DNA of 24,847 nucleotides, taken from NCBI GenBank assembly GCA_050485905.1, contig JBJHCH010000044.1:1-24847 (forward strand), read 5' to 3'. This DNA is from JAWLCA01 sp050485905. Its GTDB lineage: Bacteria; Pseudomonadota; Alphaproteobacteria; Rhodobacterales; Rhodobacteraceae. The first letter of the stretch is position 1; each line of letters starts with the position of its first letter. Under the pieces are notes generated by a model that worked only from the letters and a program-made list of their open reading frames with translations, was not told the DNA's origin and searched no databases. The position numbers and the translations under genes are program-made. Below, in pieces: positions 14,543 through 22,677 of this stretch.

Positions 14543-15958
14543 ATGACCCCCCGCGGGACCAAGTACTGGTCGAGCGGGGCTATTCCGCTGATCGCACCAG
14601 AGATCCTGGGCGACATCATCGCCACGGCGTCGGATATCGCTGTTGTGATTTCTCGCGACGGGGGCGTGCTGTCTGTTCTGATCAATCCTGCAAACCGAAC
14701 CATCGGGCCGCTGGATCACTGGGAAGGCAAGGATCTGCGTGATCTGCTGACCACCGAAAGCATCAGCAAGTTCGAAGGACAGCTGGACGCGGTCGATGCC
14801 GGATTTGATCGCATGAAGGCGGTGGAACTGAACCACAGCGACGGGACGAAATGGGAGTTCCCGATCCGCTACACCTTCCACCCGATCGGTCCCGAAGGCA
14901 CGATTCTGATGCTCGGGCGTGATCTGCGGCCGATTGCCGAGATGCAGCAGCAGCTCGTGAAGGCTCAGCTTGCATTGGAGCGCGACTACGAAGCCCAACG
15001 CGAGTACGACACCCGCTATCGGGTTCTGATGGAGACGATGCACGACGCCATGGTCTTCGTCGCACTGTCGGCCGGGCGGATTGCTGATGTGAACGCCGCC
15101 GCCTCCGATCTGCTCGGCGCAAGTCGGGACGAGTTGATCGGTGCAGCCTTCACCCAGGAATTCGAGGGCCGGCGCCGCGGTGAACTGATCGAGGCGTTGA
15201 CCAGCAGCGCCTTTAACGACGGCAGTGCCCCGATTGAATTGCAGGCCCGCCGGTCGCGCCGCAAGCTGCTGGTGAACCCGACCATCTTCCGCGCGTCGGG
15301 CGAACGGATTCTGCTTTGTCGTATGGAAGCAGCGGATGAAGCGCCGCCGGTTTTGGGCGAGATGTCGGAGAATCTGAGCGGATTCTTCGCCTCGGGCGTG
15401 GACGGCATTGTGTTCACGGACCGGGACGGCGTGATCCGGGCGGCCAATGAGAGCTTCCTGAACATGATCGACGTCGCCCATCTTGGCGCGGCCAAGGGCC
15501 ACGGGCTGGAGGAGTTCCTTGCCCGCGGTTCGGTCGACGTGAAAGTGCTTGTCGAGACCGCAGCACGCGTGGGCCAGATGCGGATGTTCGCCACCAAGCT
15601 GCAGGGCCAATACGGCGTGCAGGTTCCTGTGGAGATCTCGGCAACCTATCTCAGCCACCGCAGTCATCCGTCCATCGTCTTCGTGATCCGCGACGTGAGC
15701 AGAGCCGAAGCCCTGCGCAAACCCGGCGCGCCGGTGTCGGACGAGGCGGTGCGCAACCTGACCGAGATGGTGGGATCCGCCACGCTGAAGGATATCGTCG
15801 CCGAGACGACCGACGTCGTGGAAAAGATGTGCATCGAGACTGCGGTGGACCTGACGCGCAACAACCGAGTCGCCGCCGCCGAGATGCTGGGCCTGTCGCG
15901 CCAGTCGCTTTATGTGAAGTTGCGCAAGTACGGACTGCTCAGCCGCGAAAGCGAGTGA
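14543..15958 (+). CDS. ppsR: PpsR/CrtJ, redox-responsive repressor of photosynthesis genes
   Basis: PpsR represses bch, crt and puc genes under aerobic conditions by binding TGT-N12-ACA. From the ATG at 14543 it has 471 residues, close to known homologues (about 465-470). An N-terminal PAS-like domain comes first, then a Q-rich helical linker at about 131-165 (EMQQQLVKAQLALERDYEAQ), two PAS domains (about 165-275 and 285-395), and a Fis-type helix-turn-helix at the C-terminus (AAEMLGLSRQSLYVKLRKYGL). Its only two cysteines, C259 and C430, are 171 residues apart, as in CrtJ, and correspond to the redox pair, the second beside the DNA-binding helix. An upstream frame extension overlapping aerR is rejected as low-complexity. 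Confidence 0.96.
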   Translation: MTPRGTKYWSSGAIPLIAPEILGDIIATASDIAVVISRDGGVLSVLINPANRTIGPLDHWEGKDLRDLLTTESISKFEGQLDAVDAGFDRMKAVELNHSDGTKWEFPIRYTFHPIGPEGTILMLGRDLRPIAEMQQQLVKAQLALERDYEAQREYDTRYRVLMETMHDAMVFVALSAGRIADVNAAASDLLGASRDELIGAAFTQEFEGRRRGELIEALTSSAFNDGSAPIELQARRSRRKLLVNPTIFRASGERILLCRMEAADEAPPVLGEMSENLSGFFASGVDGIVFTDRDGVIRAANESFLNMIDVAHLGAAKGHGLEEFLARGSVDVKVLVETAARVGQMRMFATKLQGQYGVQVPVEISATYLSHRSHPSIVFVIRDVSRAEALRKPGAPVSDEAVRNLTEMVGSATLKDIVAETTDVVEKMCIETAVDLTRNNRVAAAEMLGLSRQSLYVKLRKYGLLSRESE

Positions 15959-16003
15959 CGCGCGAAACGTGGTTGAAGCGGAAAGTCACGCCTTGGGCTT
16001 GGC

Positions 16004-16021
16004 TGTAAGCTTTGATTTACA
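16004..16021. promoter_or_regulatory. PpsR/CrtJ operator 1 of bchG
   Basis: TGTAAGCTTTGATTTACA is an exact TGT-N12-ACA with 5-bp dyad arms (TGTAA and TTACA). Its right end supplies the TTTACA -35 box of the bchG promoter. Confidence 0.85.
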
Positions 16022-16044
16022 CTTGCCCGACTCTCCCATGTAGT
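16016..16044 (+). promoter_or_regulatory. Candidate bchG promoter bracketed by PpsR sites
   Basis: TTTACA (16016-16021, five of six) is followed after exactly 17 bases by TGTAGT (16039-16044, four of six). The -35 is part of PpsR operator 1 and the -10 is part of operator 2. Predicted transcription starts near 16051, only a few bases before the bchG ATG. Confidence 0.6.
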
Positions 16045-16056
16045 GTCTAGTTTACA
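16039..16056. promoter_or_regulatory. PpsR/CrtJ operator 2 of bchG
   Basis: TGTAGTGTCTAGTTTACA is an exact TGT-N12-ACA with TGTA/TACA arms. It covers the predicted -10 box and start point. Its centre is 35 bp from operator 1; paired sites are the usual substrate for cooperative PpsR binding. Confidence 0.8.
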
Positions 16057-16057
16057 C

Positions 16058-16960
16058 ATGGCTGTAAGCACGCATATGCAGGCCCGCGCGCCGCATCCCC
16101 GGGCGATGCTGGAGCTGATCAAGCCGATCACCTGGTTTCCCCCGATGTGGGCCTATCTTTGCGGCGCGGTCTCGGCCGGTGTCTGGCCGGAAAGCTGGTG
16201 GCTGGTCGTGCTGGGCGTGTTGCTTGCCGGCCCCGTGGTCTGCGGGATGAGCCAGGCTGCCAACGACTGGTGCGACCGGCACGTGGATGCGATCAACGAG
16301 CCCGGACGCCCGATCCCCTCGGGCCGGATACCCGGGCGTTGGGGGTTGTGGATTGCACTTGTGATGTCGGGTGCAGCGCTGGCGCTCGGCTGGCTGCTCG
16401 GACCGTGGGGCTTCGGGGCGACGGTGGTGGCGGTGCTCGCCGCCTGGGCCTATTCGGCCGAACCCGTCAGGCTGAAGCGGTCGGGCTGGTGGGGGCCGGG
16501 GCTGGTTGGTCTGTCCTATGAAACCCTGCCTTGGTTCACCGGCGCTGCGGTGCTTGCCGCGGGCGCACCGTCCTGGCAGATCGTCGCCGTGGCGCTTCTC
16601 TACGGTATCGGCGCGCATGGCATCATGACGCTGAACGATTTCAAGGCGCTGGAGGGTGACCGGCGGATGGGCGTGAACTCGTTGCCCGTCACCCTCGGCC
16701 CGGAGCGCGCGGCGCGGTTGGCCTGCTGGGTCATGGCGCTGCCGCAACTGGCCGTCGTTGCTCTGTTGCTAAGCTGGGGCGCCACCGTCCATGGCGCGGC
16801 GATTGCGGTGCTGATTGCGCTGCAGCTTCTGGCCATGCGCGTCCTGCTGCGTGACCCGCGGGGTCGGGCGCCGTGGTACAACGGCACAGGCGTCACACTT
16901 TATGTCGCCGGAATGATGGTGACCGCCTTTGCGCTTCGTGGGCTGGGGGGCGCGGGATGA
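16058..16960 (+). CDS. bchG: Bacteriochlorophyll synthase (UbiA-type prenyltransferase)
   Basis: BchG esterifies bacteriochlorophyllide a with geranylgeranyl (or phytyl) diphosphate in the membrane. From the ATG at 16058 it has 300 residues. After the short tail it reads MLELIKPITWFPPMWAYLCG. The first Asp-rich motif N69-D70-WC-D73-RHV-D77, followed by EPGRPIPSG, and the second N193-DFKALEG-D201 are the Mg-diphosphate binding signatures of the UbiA family. About eight to nine membrane helices are apparent. No Shine-Dalgarno precedes either ATG at 16058 or the in-frame ATG at 16076; a GTG at 16043 also fits but overlaps an operator. Its stop overlaps the next gene by ATGA. Confidence 0.95.
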   Translation: MAVSTHMQARAPHPRAMLELIKPITWFPPMWAYLCGAVSAGVWPESWWLVVLGVLLAGPVVCGMSQAANDWCDRHVDAINEPGRPIPSGRIPGRWGLWIALVMSGAALALGWLLGPWGFGATVVAVLAAWAYSAEPVRLKRSGWWGPGLVGLSYETLPWFTGAAVLAAGAPSWQIVAVALLYGIGAHGIMTLNDFKALEGDRRMGVNSLPVTLGPERAARLACWVMALPQLAVVALLLSWGATVHGAAIAVLIALQLLAMRVLLRDPRGRAPWYNGTGVTLYVAGMMVTAFALRGLGGAG

Positions 16961-18246
16961 CCCTGTCTTGGTTCGGCATCGTTCGTCTTGGCCTGGTGCA
17001 GATGTGCTTGGGCGCCATCGTCGTCCTGATGACATCCACGCTAAACCGGCTGATGATCGTGGAACTGGCGCTGCCGGCGGTTCTGCCGGGGATGCTGGTT
17101 GCACTTCACTACGGCATCCAGATCACACGGCCGAACTGGGGCTTCCTGTCGGACACCGGCGGGCATCGTACGCGGTGGATCATCGGCGGCATGGCCGCAC
17201 TCGGCATCGGTGCATTTCTCGCAGCCCTTTCGATCCCGGTACTGGAGCAGCGTTTCCTGGCAGGTCTTGCGCTGGCGATGGCTGCCTATGCGCTGATCGG
17301 GCTGGGTGTCGGCGCCTCGGGCACCTCGCTTCTGGCGCTTCTGGCGACCACCACCGCGCCGCACCGACGGCCTGCTGCGGCAACGATCACCTGGCTCATG
17401 ATGATTTTCGGAATTGCCGTGACAGCGACAGTGGTCGGCCAGTTTCTTGACCCCTACAGCCATGCGCGGATGCTGCAGATCGTCGCCATCGTCACCGGCG
17501 GCGCACTGGCACTGACCTGCCTTGCCGTCCGGGGGATCGAGCGTGGCCTCTTCGCGCGACCGCAGCCGGACCCGATGTCGTTCCGCGAAGGCATCGCCGA
17601 GATCTGGAACGAGCCCGCAGCGCGGCGCTTCACCATCTTCGTCTTCCTGTCGATGACCGCCTATTTCATGCAGGAACTCATACTTGAGCCCTTCGCCGGC
17701 CTCGTCTTTGCCTTCACGCCGGGTCAAACCACCAGCATGTCCGGCGCGCAAAACGGCGGCGTGTTCATCGGTATGCTCGCGGTGGGGATTCTCGCCACCG
17801 GTTTCCGGATCGGCTCGCTTCGCGGCTGGGTCGTCGCAGGGTGCCTCGGTTCAGCCTGCGCGCTGGGCACAATCGCCGCCATCGGCATCTCCGGCCCGGC
17901 CGCGGCGCTCGTCCCTGCGGTCATGACGCTCGGATTCTTCAACGGCATGTTCGCCGTCGCTGCCATCGGGTCCATGATGGCGCTGGCCGGGCGCGGCCGG
18001 CAGGGGCGCGAGGGAACGCGGATGGGCCTCTGGGGCGCGGCACAGGCAATAGCTGCAGGTTTCGGCGGGCTGGCCGGAGCGGCGCTGGTGGACATCATGC
18101 GCCGCGCCCTCGCCTCGGACGCAAGCGCCTTCGGGACGGTATTCCTGATCGAGGCCGCCCTGTTCCTCGCCGCAGCCGCGATGGCGTTCAGGGTGATGGA
18201 ATCGCGTAAGGCGACCGCGCGAGCGGCAATGATTGCGGGGGAATGA
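16957..18246 (+). CDS. PucC/BCD-family membrane protein (bch2-type, ORF428-like)
   Basis: This 429-residue polytopic protein belongs to the same family as LhaA and PucC. It carries the matching N-terminal signature STLNRLMIVELALPA, then GFLSDTGGHRTRW, and a C-terminal GLWGAAQAIAAGFGG. Some 12 membrane segments are expected. The position between bchG and bchP is that of the Rhodobacter gene known as ORF428 or bch2, assigned a role in delivering or handling bacteriochlorophyll during light-harvesting assembly; the exact substrate is not established. The ATG at 16957 overlaps the bchG stop and the TGA at 18246 overlaps the bchP start, both by ATGA. A frame extension upstream lies inside bchG and is rejected. 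Confidence 0.9.
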   Translation: MTLSWFGIVRLGLVQMCLGAIVVLMTSTLNRLMIVELALPAVLPGMLVALHYGIQITRPNWGFLSDTGGHRTRWIIGGMAALGIGAFLAALSIPVLEQRFLAGLALAMAAYALIGLGVGASGTSLLALLATTTAPHRRPAAATITWLMMIFGIAVTATVVGQFLDPYSHARMLQIVAIVTGGALALTCLAVRGIERGLFARPQPDPMSFREGIAEIWNEPAARRFTIFVFLSMTAYFMQELILEPFAGLVFAFTPGQTTSMSGAQNGGVFIGMLAVGILATGFRIGSLRGWVVAGCLGSACALGTIAAIGISGPAAALVPAVMTLGFFNGMFAVAAIGSMMALAGRGRQGREGTRMGLWGAAQAIAAGFGGLAGAALVDIMRRALASDASAFGTVFLIEAALFLAAAAMAFRVMESRKATARAAMIAGE

Positions 18247-19430
18247 ACATGGTCTATGACGTCGTGGTGATTGGTGGCGGCCCGTCGGGCGCGACAGCAG
18301 CCGAGGATCTGGCGCGGGCCGGCAAGCGCGTCGCGATGATCGACCGCGCGGGCCGGATAAAGCCCTGCGGCGGGGCGATTCCGCCCCGGCTGATCCGCGA
18401 TTTCGACATTCCGGACAGCCAGATCGTCGCCAAGATCAACACCGCGCGGATGATCTCTCCCAGCCAGCGACGGGTGGACATCCCGATCGAGGGCGGCTTC
18501 GTCGGCATGGTCGACCGCGAACATTTCGACGAGTTCCTGCGCGCCCGCGCCGCACACGCCGGTGCCGACCGCCACACCGGCACCTTCCGCCGGATCGAGC
18601 GCGACAACGGCACCACTCGCGTGATCTACCGCGACAAGGCCAGCCGCGAGGAGGTCGCGTTGGAAACCCGGCTTGTAATCGGCGCCGATGGCGCGCGGTC
18701 CGACGTGGCGCGGGCCGAGGTGCCGGGCGGCGACACCATCCCCTATGTCATTGCCTATCACGAGATCATCAAGTCGCCCGGCAAGCGGGGCGAGTATGAT
18801 CCCGCTCGCTGCGACGTTATTTACGACGGCGCGATCAGCCCCGATTTCTACGGCTGGGTGTTCCCGCATGGCGATCAGGCCAGCGTCGGCATGGGGACCG
18901 GCAAGGACGGTGTGGACCTCAAGAAGGCGACCGCCGACCTGCGCGCCGCCTCTGGCCTGAGTGACTGCGAAACCATTCGGCGCGAGGGCGCGCCCATCCC
19001 GCTGAAACCGCTCGACCGTTGGGACAACGGCCGTGACGTGGTTCTGGCGGGTGACGCGGCGGGCGTAGTCGCGCCCAGTTCGGGCGAGGGGATCTATTAC
19101 GCCATGGCCGGGGGTCGCGTGGCATCCACGGCAGCCGCCGCCTGCCTTGCCTCTGGCCGCGCGAAGGATCTGCGCCTTGCCCGCAAGGTCTTTCTTAAAA
19201 GCCACGGTTCTGTCTTCCGCATCCTGGGCGCGATGCAGAACGCCTACTATCGCAGCGACGACCGGCGCGAACGGTTCGTATCGCTCTGCCACGATGTCGA
19301 CGTGCAGAAGTTGACGTTCGAGGCCTACATGAACAAGGAGCTTGTAAAGGCCCGGCCGCTGGCGCACATGAAGATCGGGATGAAGAACATCGCCCATCTG
19401 ACCGGACTGATCCCTGCGGTGTCCACATGA
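18243..19430 (+). CDS. bchP: Geranylgeranyl reductase (bacteriochlorophyll tail reduction)
   Basis: BchP reduces three double bonds of the geranylgeranyl tail to phytyl, completing bacteriochlorophyll a. The 395-residue flavoprotein begins with VYDVVVIGGGPSGATAAE, the dinucleotide-binding motif GGGPSG at residues 11-16, followed by a strand ending in an acidic residue (VAMIDRAG) and KPCGGAIPPR, a family signature. Further FAD-contact motifs are GADGARSDVAR and VVLAGDAAGVVAPSSGEGI. A second ATG two codons downstream could be the true start, but the 18243 ATG forms the ATGA overlap with the preceding gene. The stop overlaps idi. Confidence 0.97.
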   Translation: MNMVYDVVVIGGGPSGATAAEDLARAGKRVAMIDRAGRIKPCGGAIPPRLIRDFDIPDSQIVAKINTARMISPSQRRVDIPIEGGFVGMVDREHFDEFLRARAAHAGADRHTGTFRRIERDNGTTRVIYRDKASREEVALETRLVIGADGARSDVARAEVPGGDTIPYVIAYHEIIKSPGKRGEYDPARCDVIYDGAISPDFYGWVFPHGDQASVGMGTGKDGVDLKKATADLRAASGLSDCETIRREGAPIPLKPLDRWDNGRDVVLAGDAAGVVAPSSGEGIYYAMAGGRVASTAAAACLASGRAKDLRLARKVFLKSHGSVFRILGAMQNAYYRSDDRRERFVSLCHDVDVQKLTFEAYMNKELVKARPLAHMKIGMKNIAHLTGLIPAVST

Positions 19431-19957
19431 CCGACCTGATCCCCGCCTGGGACGGCGGAGTCCTTAAACCCGTCGAAAAGCTGGAGGTCCATCGCCGGGG
19501 CCTGCGACACAAGGCCGTGTCGGTCTTCGTGACGGATGGCGACCGCATCCTGATCCAGCGCCGGGCGCTGTCGAAGTATCACACGCCGGGGCTTTGGGCG
19601 AATACCTGCTGCACCCATCCGCTGTGGGAGGAACCCGCGCTGACCTGTGCGGTGCGGCGGCTGTCAGAGGAACTGGGCATCACCGGCCTCGCTCCGCTAC
19701 ACCGTGACCAGGTGGAGTATCGCGCCGATGTCGGCGACGGGCTGACCGAGCATGAGGTTGTGGACATCTTCGTCGCAGAGGCGCCGGTGGTCTTGGAGAT
19801 GCGTCCCAACCCAGAAGAGGTCGTGGACACTCGCTGGATCACGCTTGACGCGCTAGACCGAGAGCTTGCCAGTGAGCCTACCCACTTCACGCCCTGGCTG
19901 CGCATCTACATGGCCGAACACCGCGACGCGATCTTTGGTGCTCTCGCCCGCGCCTGA
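19427..19957 (+). CDS. idi: Isopentenyl-diphosphate delta-isomerase, type I
   Basis: Idi interconverts isopentenyl and dimethylallyl diphosphate, feeding geranylgeranyl diphosphate synthesis for the bacteriochlorophyll tail and carotenoids. The 176-residue protein is of the Nudix fold. The catalytic cysteine is C62 in NTCCTHP (matching C67 of the Escherichia coli enzyme), and the catalytic acid pair E108/E110 lies in LTEHEVVDIF (matching E114/E116). A divergent Nudix helix is seen at CAVRRLSEELG. The start overlaps the bchP stop by ATGA. An equivalent gene (ORF176) occupies this site in Rhodobacter capsulatus. It is the last photosynthesis-linked gene on this side; a 78-bp gap to mutS shows no evident terminator. 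Confidence 0.97.
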   Translation: MTDLIPAWDGGVLKPVEKLEVHRRGLRHKAVSVFVTDGDRILIQRRALSKYHTPGLWANTCCTHPLWEEPALTCAVRRLSEELGITGLAPLHRDQVEYRADVGDGLTEHEVVDIFVAEAPVVLEMRPNPEEVVDTRWITLDALDRELASEPTHFTPWLRIYMAEHRDAIFGALARA

Positions 19958-20035
19958 GCCCAGAACCCGCCGGTTTGCCGCTTTCACGCCGCCGCCCGCT
20001 TCGGTAGGGTCGGCCCGCCGGACAGGGGGGCACGG

Positions 20036-22672
20036 GTGAGCGATCAGGGCAGCGTCACGCCGATGATGGCGCAGTATCTGGAGATCAAGGCGGCGCATGC
20101 CGATGCGCTGCTGTTCTACCAGATGGGTGACTTCTACGAGATGTTCTTCCAGGACGCCGTGGCTGCCGCCGCTGCACTGGACATTGCACTGACGAAGCGC
20201 GGGCAACATCTGGGTGAGGAGATCCCGATGTGCGGCGTGCCAGTTCACTCGGCCGAAGGATATCTGCTGCAGCTTATCCGCAAGGGCTTTCGCGTGGCCG
20301 TAGCTGAGCAGATGGAAGACCCCGCCGAAGCGAAGAAGAGGGGGTCAAAGGCGGTCGTGAAACGCGAGGTCGTGCGCTTGGTCACGCCTGGCACCCTGAC
20401 CGAGGACAGTCTGCTGGAGGCGCGACGAAGCAACTTCCTGACCGCTGTGGCCGAGGTTCGGGACGACGCCGCGCTGGCCTGGGTCGATATCTCCACCGGC
20501 GAGTTCCGGGTGATGCCCTGCCGACCCGCGCGGATCGCGGCGGAACTGGCGCGTCTGGCCCCGCGCGAGGTACTGTTGTCGGAAGCCGGCTTCGATACCC
20601 ATGCTGGCACGGTGACCGAAGCCGGTGCATCGCCAACGCGGGTCGCGCGCACAAGCTTCGACAGCACCGGCGGCGAGCGTCGTCTCTGCGACTTTTTTCA
20701 GGTCGGCACGCTGGACGGCTTCGGCAGCTTCAGCCGCGCTGAAGTCGCGGCGATGGGGGCGATACTCGACTATCTTGACCTGACCCAGAAGGGCCGCCTG
20801 CCGCTTCTGCGCCCGCCGCAGCACGATCGTGATGGCGATCTGGTGCAAATCGACGCGGCGACGCGCCGAAATCTTGAGATCACGGCCGCCATGACCGGGG
20901 GGCGTGAGGGTTCGCTGTTGGCCGCCATCGACCGCACCGTGACGGCGGCCGGAGGCCGGTTGCTGGAGCGCCGGCTGTCGGGGCCGTCGCGCGATCTGGC
21001 CGAAATCCGCGACCGGCTGAACGCCGTCGGTGTCATGGTGGCGGACCGCCAGAGGGCGGAGGCACTGCGCGCAAGTCTGCGCCGCGTACCCGACATGGAT
21101 CGCGCGCTGTCCCGACTAGCTCTGGACCGGGGCGGCCCGCGCGATCTGGCGGCGATCCGCGCTGGGCTTGAGGGGACCGCAAACATCGCCACCCAACTCG
21201 ACGGGATTCAGGCCGACAGGCTGCTGCGTGCCCGGCACGTACTGACGGGCCACGAGGATCTCGCATCACATCTCGGTACCGCGCTCGTCGCCGAGCCGCC
21301 ACTGCTGCTGCGCGACGGCGGGTTCATCGCCACCGGCTACGACGGCGAACTCGACGAGACCCGACGACTGCGGGACGAGGGGCGCGGGGTCATTGCGGGG
21401 ATGCAGGCCGACTATGCGCGCCAGACCGGCATCCAGAGTCTGAAGATCAAGCACAACAACGTGCTCGGCTATTTCATCGAGACGACAGCCGCCCATGCCG
21501 AGCGGATGCTGGCCGCCCCGCTGAATGAGACCTTCCGGCATCGCCAGACCACGGCCAATCAGGTGCGGTTCACGACCCTTGAGCTGGCAGAGCTGGAAAC
21601 ACGAATCCTGAACGCCGCCGGCCACGCGCTGGAGATCGAGAAGCGGCTCTTCGCCTCGCTACGCGGGGCGGTGCTGGAGGCAGCGGATGCGGTAGCGACG
21701 GCGGCCCGCGCGATGGCCGAGATCGACCTTGCGGCCGCGCTGGCCGATCTGGCCGTGGCTGAGGATTGGACGGAGCCGGTTTTGGACGATAGCCGGGCCT
21801 TTCGCATCGAGGGCGGTCGTCACCCGGTTGTGGAGCGGTCATTGAGGGCCGAGAACGCATCCTTCATCGCCAACGACTGCGAACTTTCCGGACAGGCCGG
21901 GGCGGTCTGGCTGGTGACCGGTCCGAACATGGCGGGCAAATCGACCTTCCTCCGCCAGAACGCGCTGATCGCCTTGCTGGCGCAGGCGGGCAGCTTCGTG
22001 CCGGCGGCGCGAGCGGAGATCGGGCTGGTCAGCCAGATCTTCAGCCGGGTCGGCGCCGCCGACGATCTGGCGCGTGGTCGGTCCACATTCATGGTCGAGA
22101 TGGTCGAGACGGCCGCGATCCTCAATCAGGCTGATGAGCGGGCGCTCGTGATCCTGGATGAGATCGGGCGCGGCACCGCGACCTATGACGGCCTCTCCAT
22201 TGCCTGGGCGACGCTGGAGCACCTGCACGACGTGAACCGCTGCCGTGCGCTGTTCGCCACCCATTACCATGAGATGACCGCACTGGCCGCGAAGCTCGAT
22301 GGGGTGGAGAACGCCACCGTCGCCGTGAAGGAGTGGCAGGGAGAGGTGATCTTTCTGCACGAGGTGCGCAAGGGCGCGGCCGACCGCTCCTATGGGGTTC
22401 AGGTCGCGCGACTGGCGGGTCTGCCGCCAGCGGTGATCGATCGCGCGCGCGTCATTCTGGAGGCACTTGAACAGGGCGAGCGCGAGGGCGGCGGGCGTCA
22501 GCAGGCGCTGATCGACGATCTGCCCCTGTTCTCGGCCAGACCCACACCTGCGGCCGGCAAAGCCGAGACATCAGAGGTCGAAACGCGCCTTAGCCAGACG
22601 CATCCCGACGAGCTTTCACCCAAGGAGGCGCTGGCGCTCCTTTACGAATTGAAGGGGCTGCTGCGCGACTGA
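20036..22672 (+). CDS. mutS: DNA mismatch repair protein MutS
   Basis: MutS recognises mispairs and starts repair with MutL. The 878-residue length is usual for alphaproteobacteria. The mismatch-reading motif F33-Y34-E35 lies in MGDFYEMFF. The ATPase domain has the Walker A GPNMAGKST at 629-637 and the Walker B/signature LDEIGRGTATYDG starting at about 707, followed by FATHYHEMTAL. A helical C-terminal tail ends ELSPKEALALLYELKGLLRD, the region used for dimer-tetramer contacts. Translation starts at a GTG, with GGACAGGGGGG just upstream. The gene is not functionally linked to photosynthesis and marks the cluster boundary. It converges on grpE with five bases between the two stop codons. Confidence 0.98.
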   Translation: MSDQGSVTPMMAQYLEIKAAHADALLFYQMGDFYEMFFQDAVAAAAALDIALTKRGQHLGEEIPMCGVPVHSAEGYLLQLIRKGFRVAVAEQMEDPAEAKKRGSKAVVKREVVRLVTPGTLTEDSLLEARRSNFLTAVAEVRDDAALAWVDISTGEFRVMPCRPARIAAELARLAPREVLLSEAGFDTHAGTVTEAGASPTRVARTSFDSTGGERRLCDFFQVGTLDGFGSFSRAEVAAMGAILDYLDLTQKGRLPLLRPPQHDRDGDLVQIDAATRRNLEITAAMTGGREGSLLAAIDRTVTAAGGRLLERRLSGPSRDLAEIRDRLNAVGVMVADRQRAEALRASLRRVPDMDRALSRLALDRGGPRDLAAIRAGLEGTANIATQLDGIQADRLLRARHVLTGHEDLASHLGTALVAEPPLLLRDGGFIATGYDGELDETRRLRDEGRGVIAGMQADYARQTGIQSLKIKHNNVLGYFIETTAAHAERMLAAPLNETFRHRQTTANQVRFTTLELAELETRILNAAGHALEIEKRLFASLRGAVLEAADAVATAARAMAEIDLAAALADLAVAEDWTEPVLDDSRAFRIEGGRHPVVERSLRAENASFIANDCELSGQAGAVWLVTGPNMAGKSTFLRQNALIALLAQAGSFVPAARAEIGLVSQIFSRVGAADDLARGRSTFMVEMVETAAILNQADERALVILDEIGRGTATYDGLSIAWATLEHLHDVNRCRALFATHYHEMTALAAKLDGVENATVAVKEWQGEVIFLHEVRKGAADRSYGVQVARLAGLPPAVIDRARVILEALEQGEREGGGRQQALIDDLPLFSARPTPAAGKAETSEVETRLSQTHPDELSPKEALALLYELKGLLRD

Positions 22673-22677
22673 GTGGC

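Noticed and set aside
17724..19397. A 557-codon minus-strand open frame opposite the PucC-like gene and bchP
   Set aside because: It lies antisense to two genes with clear motifs and overlapping start-stop signals, and its translation has no recognisable domain.
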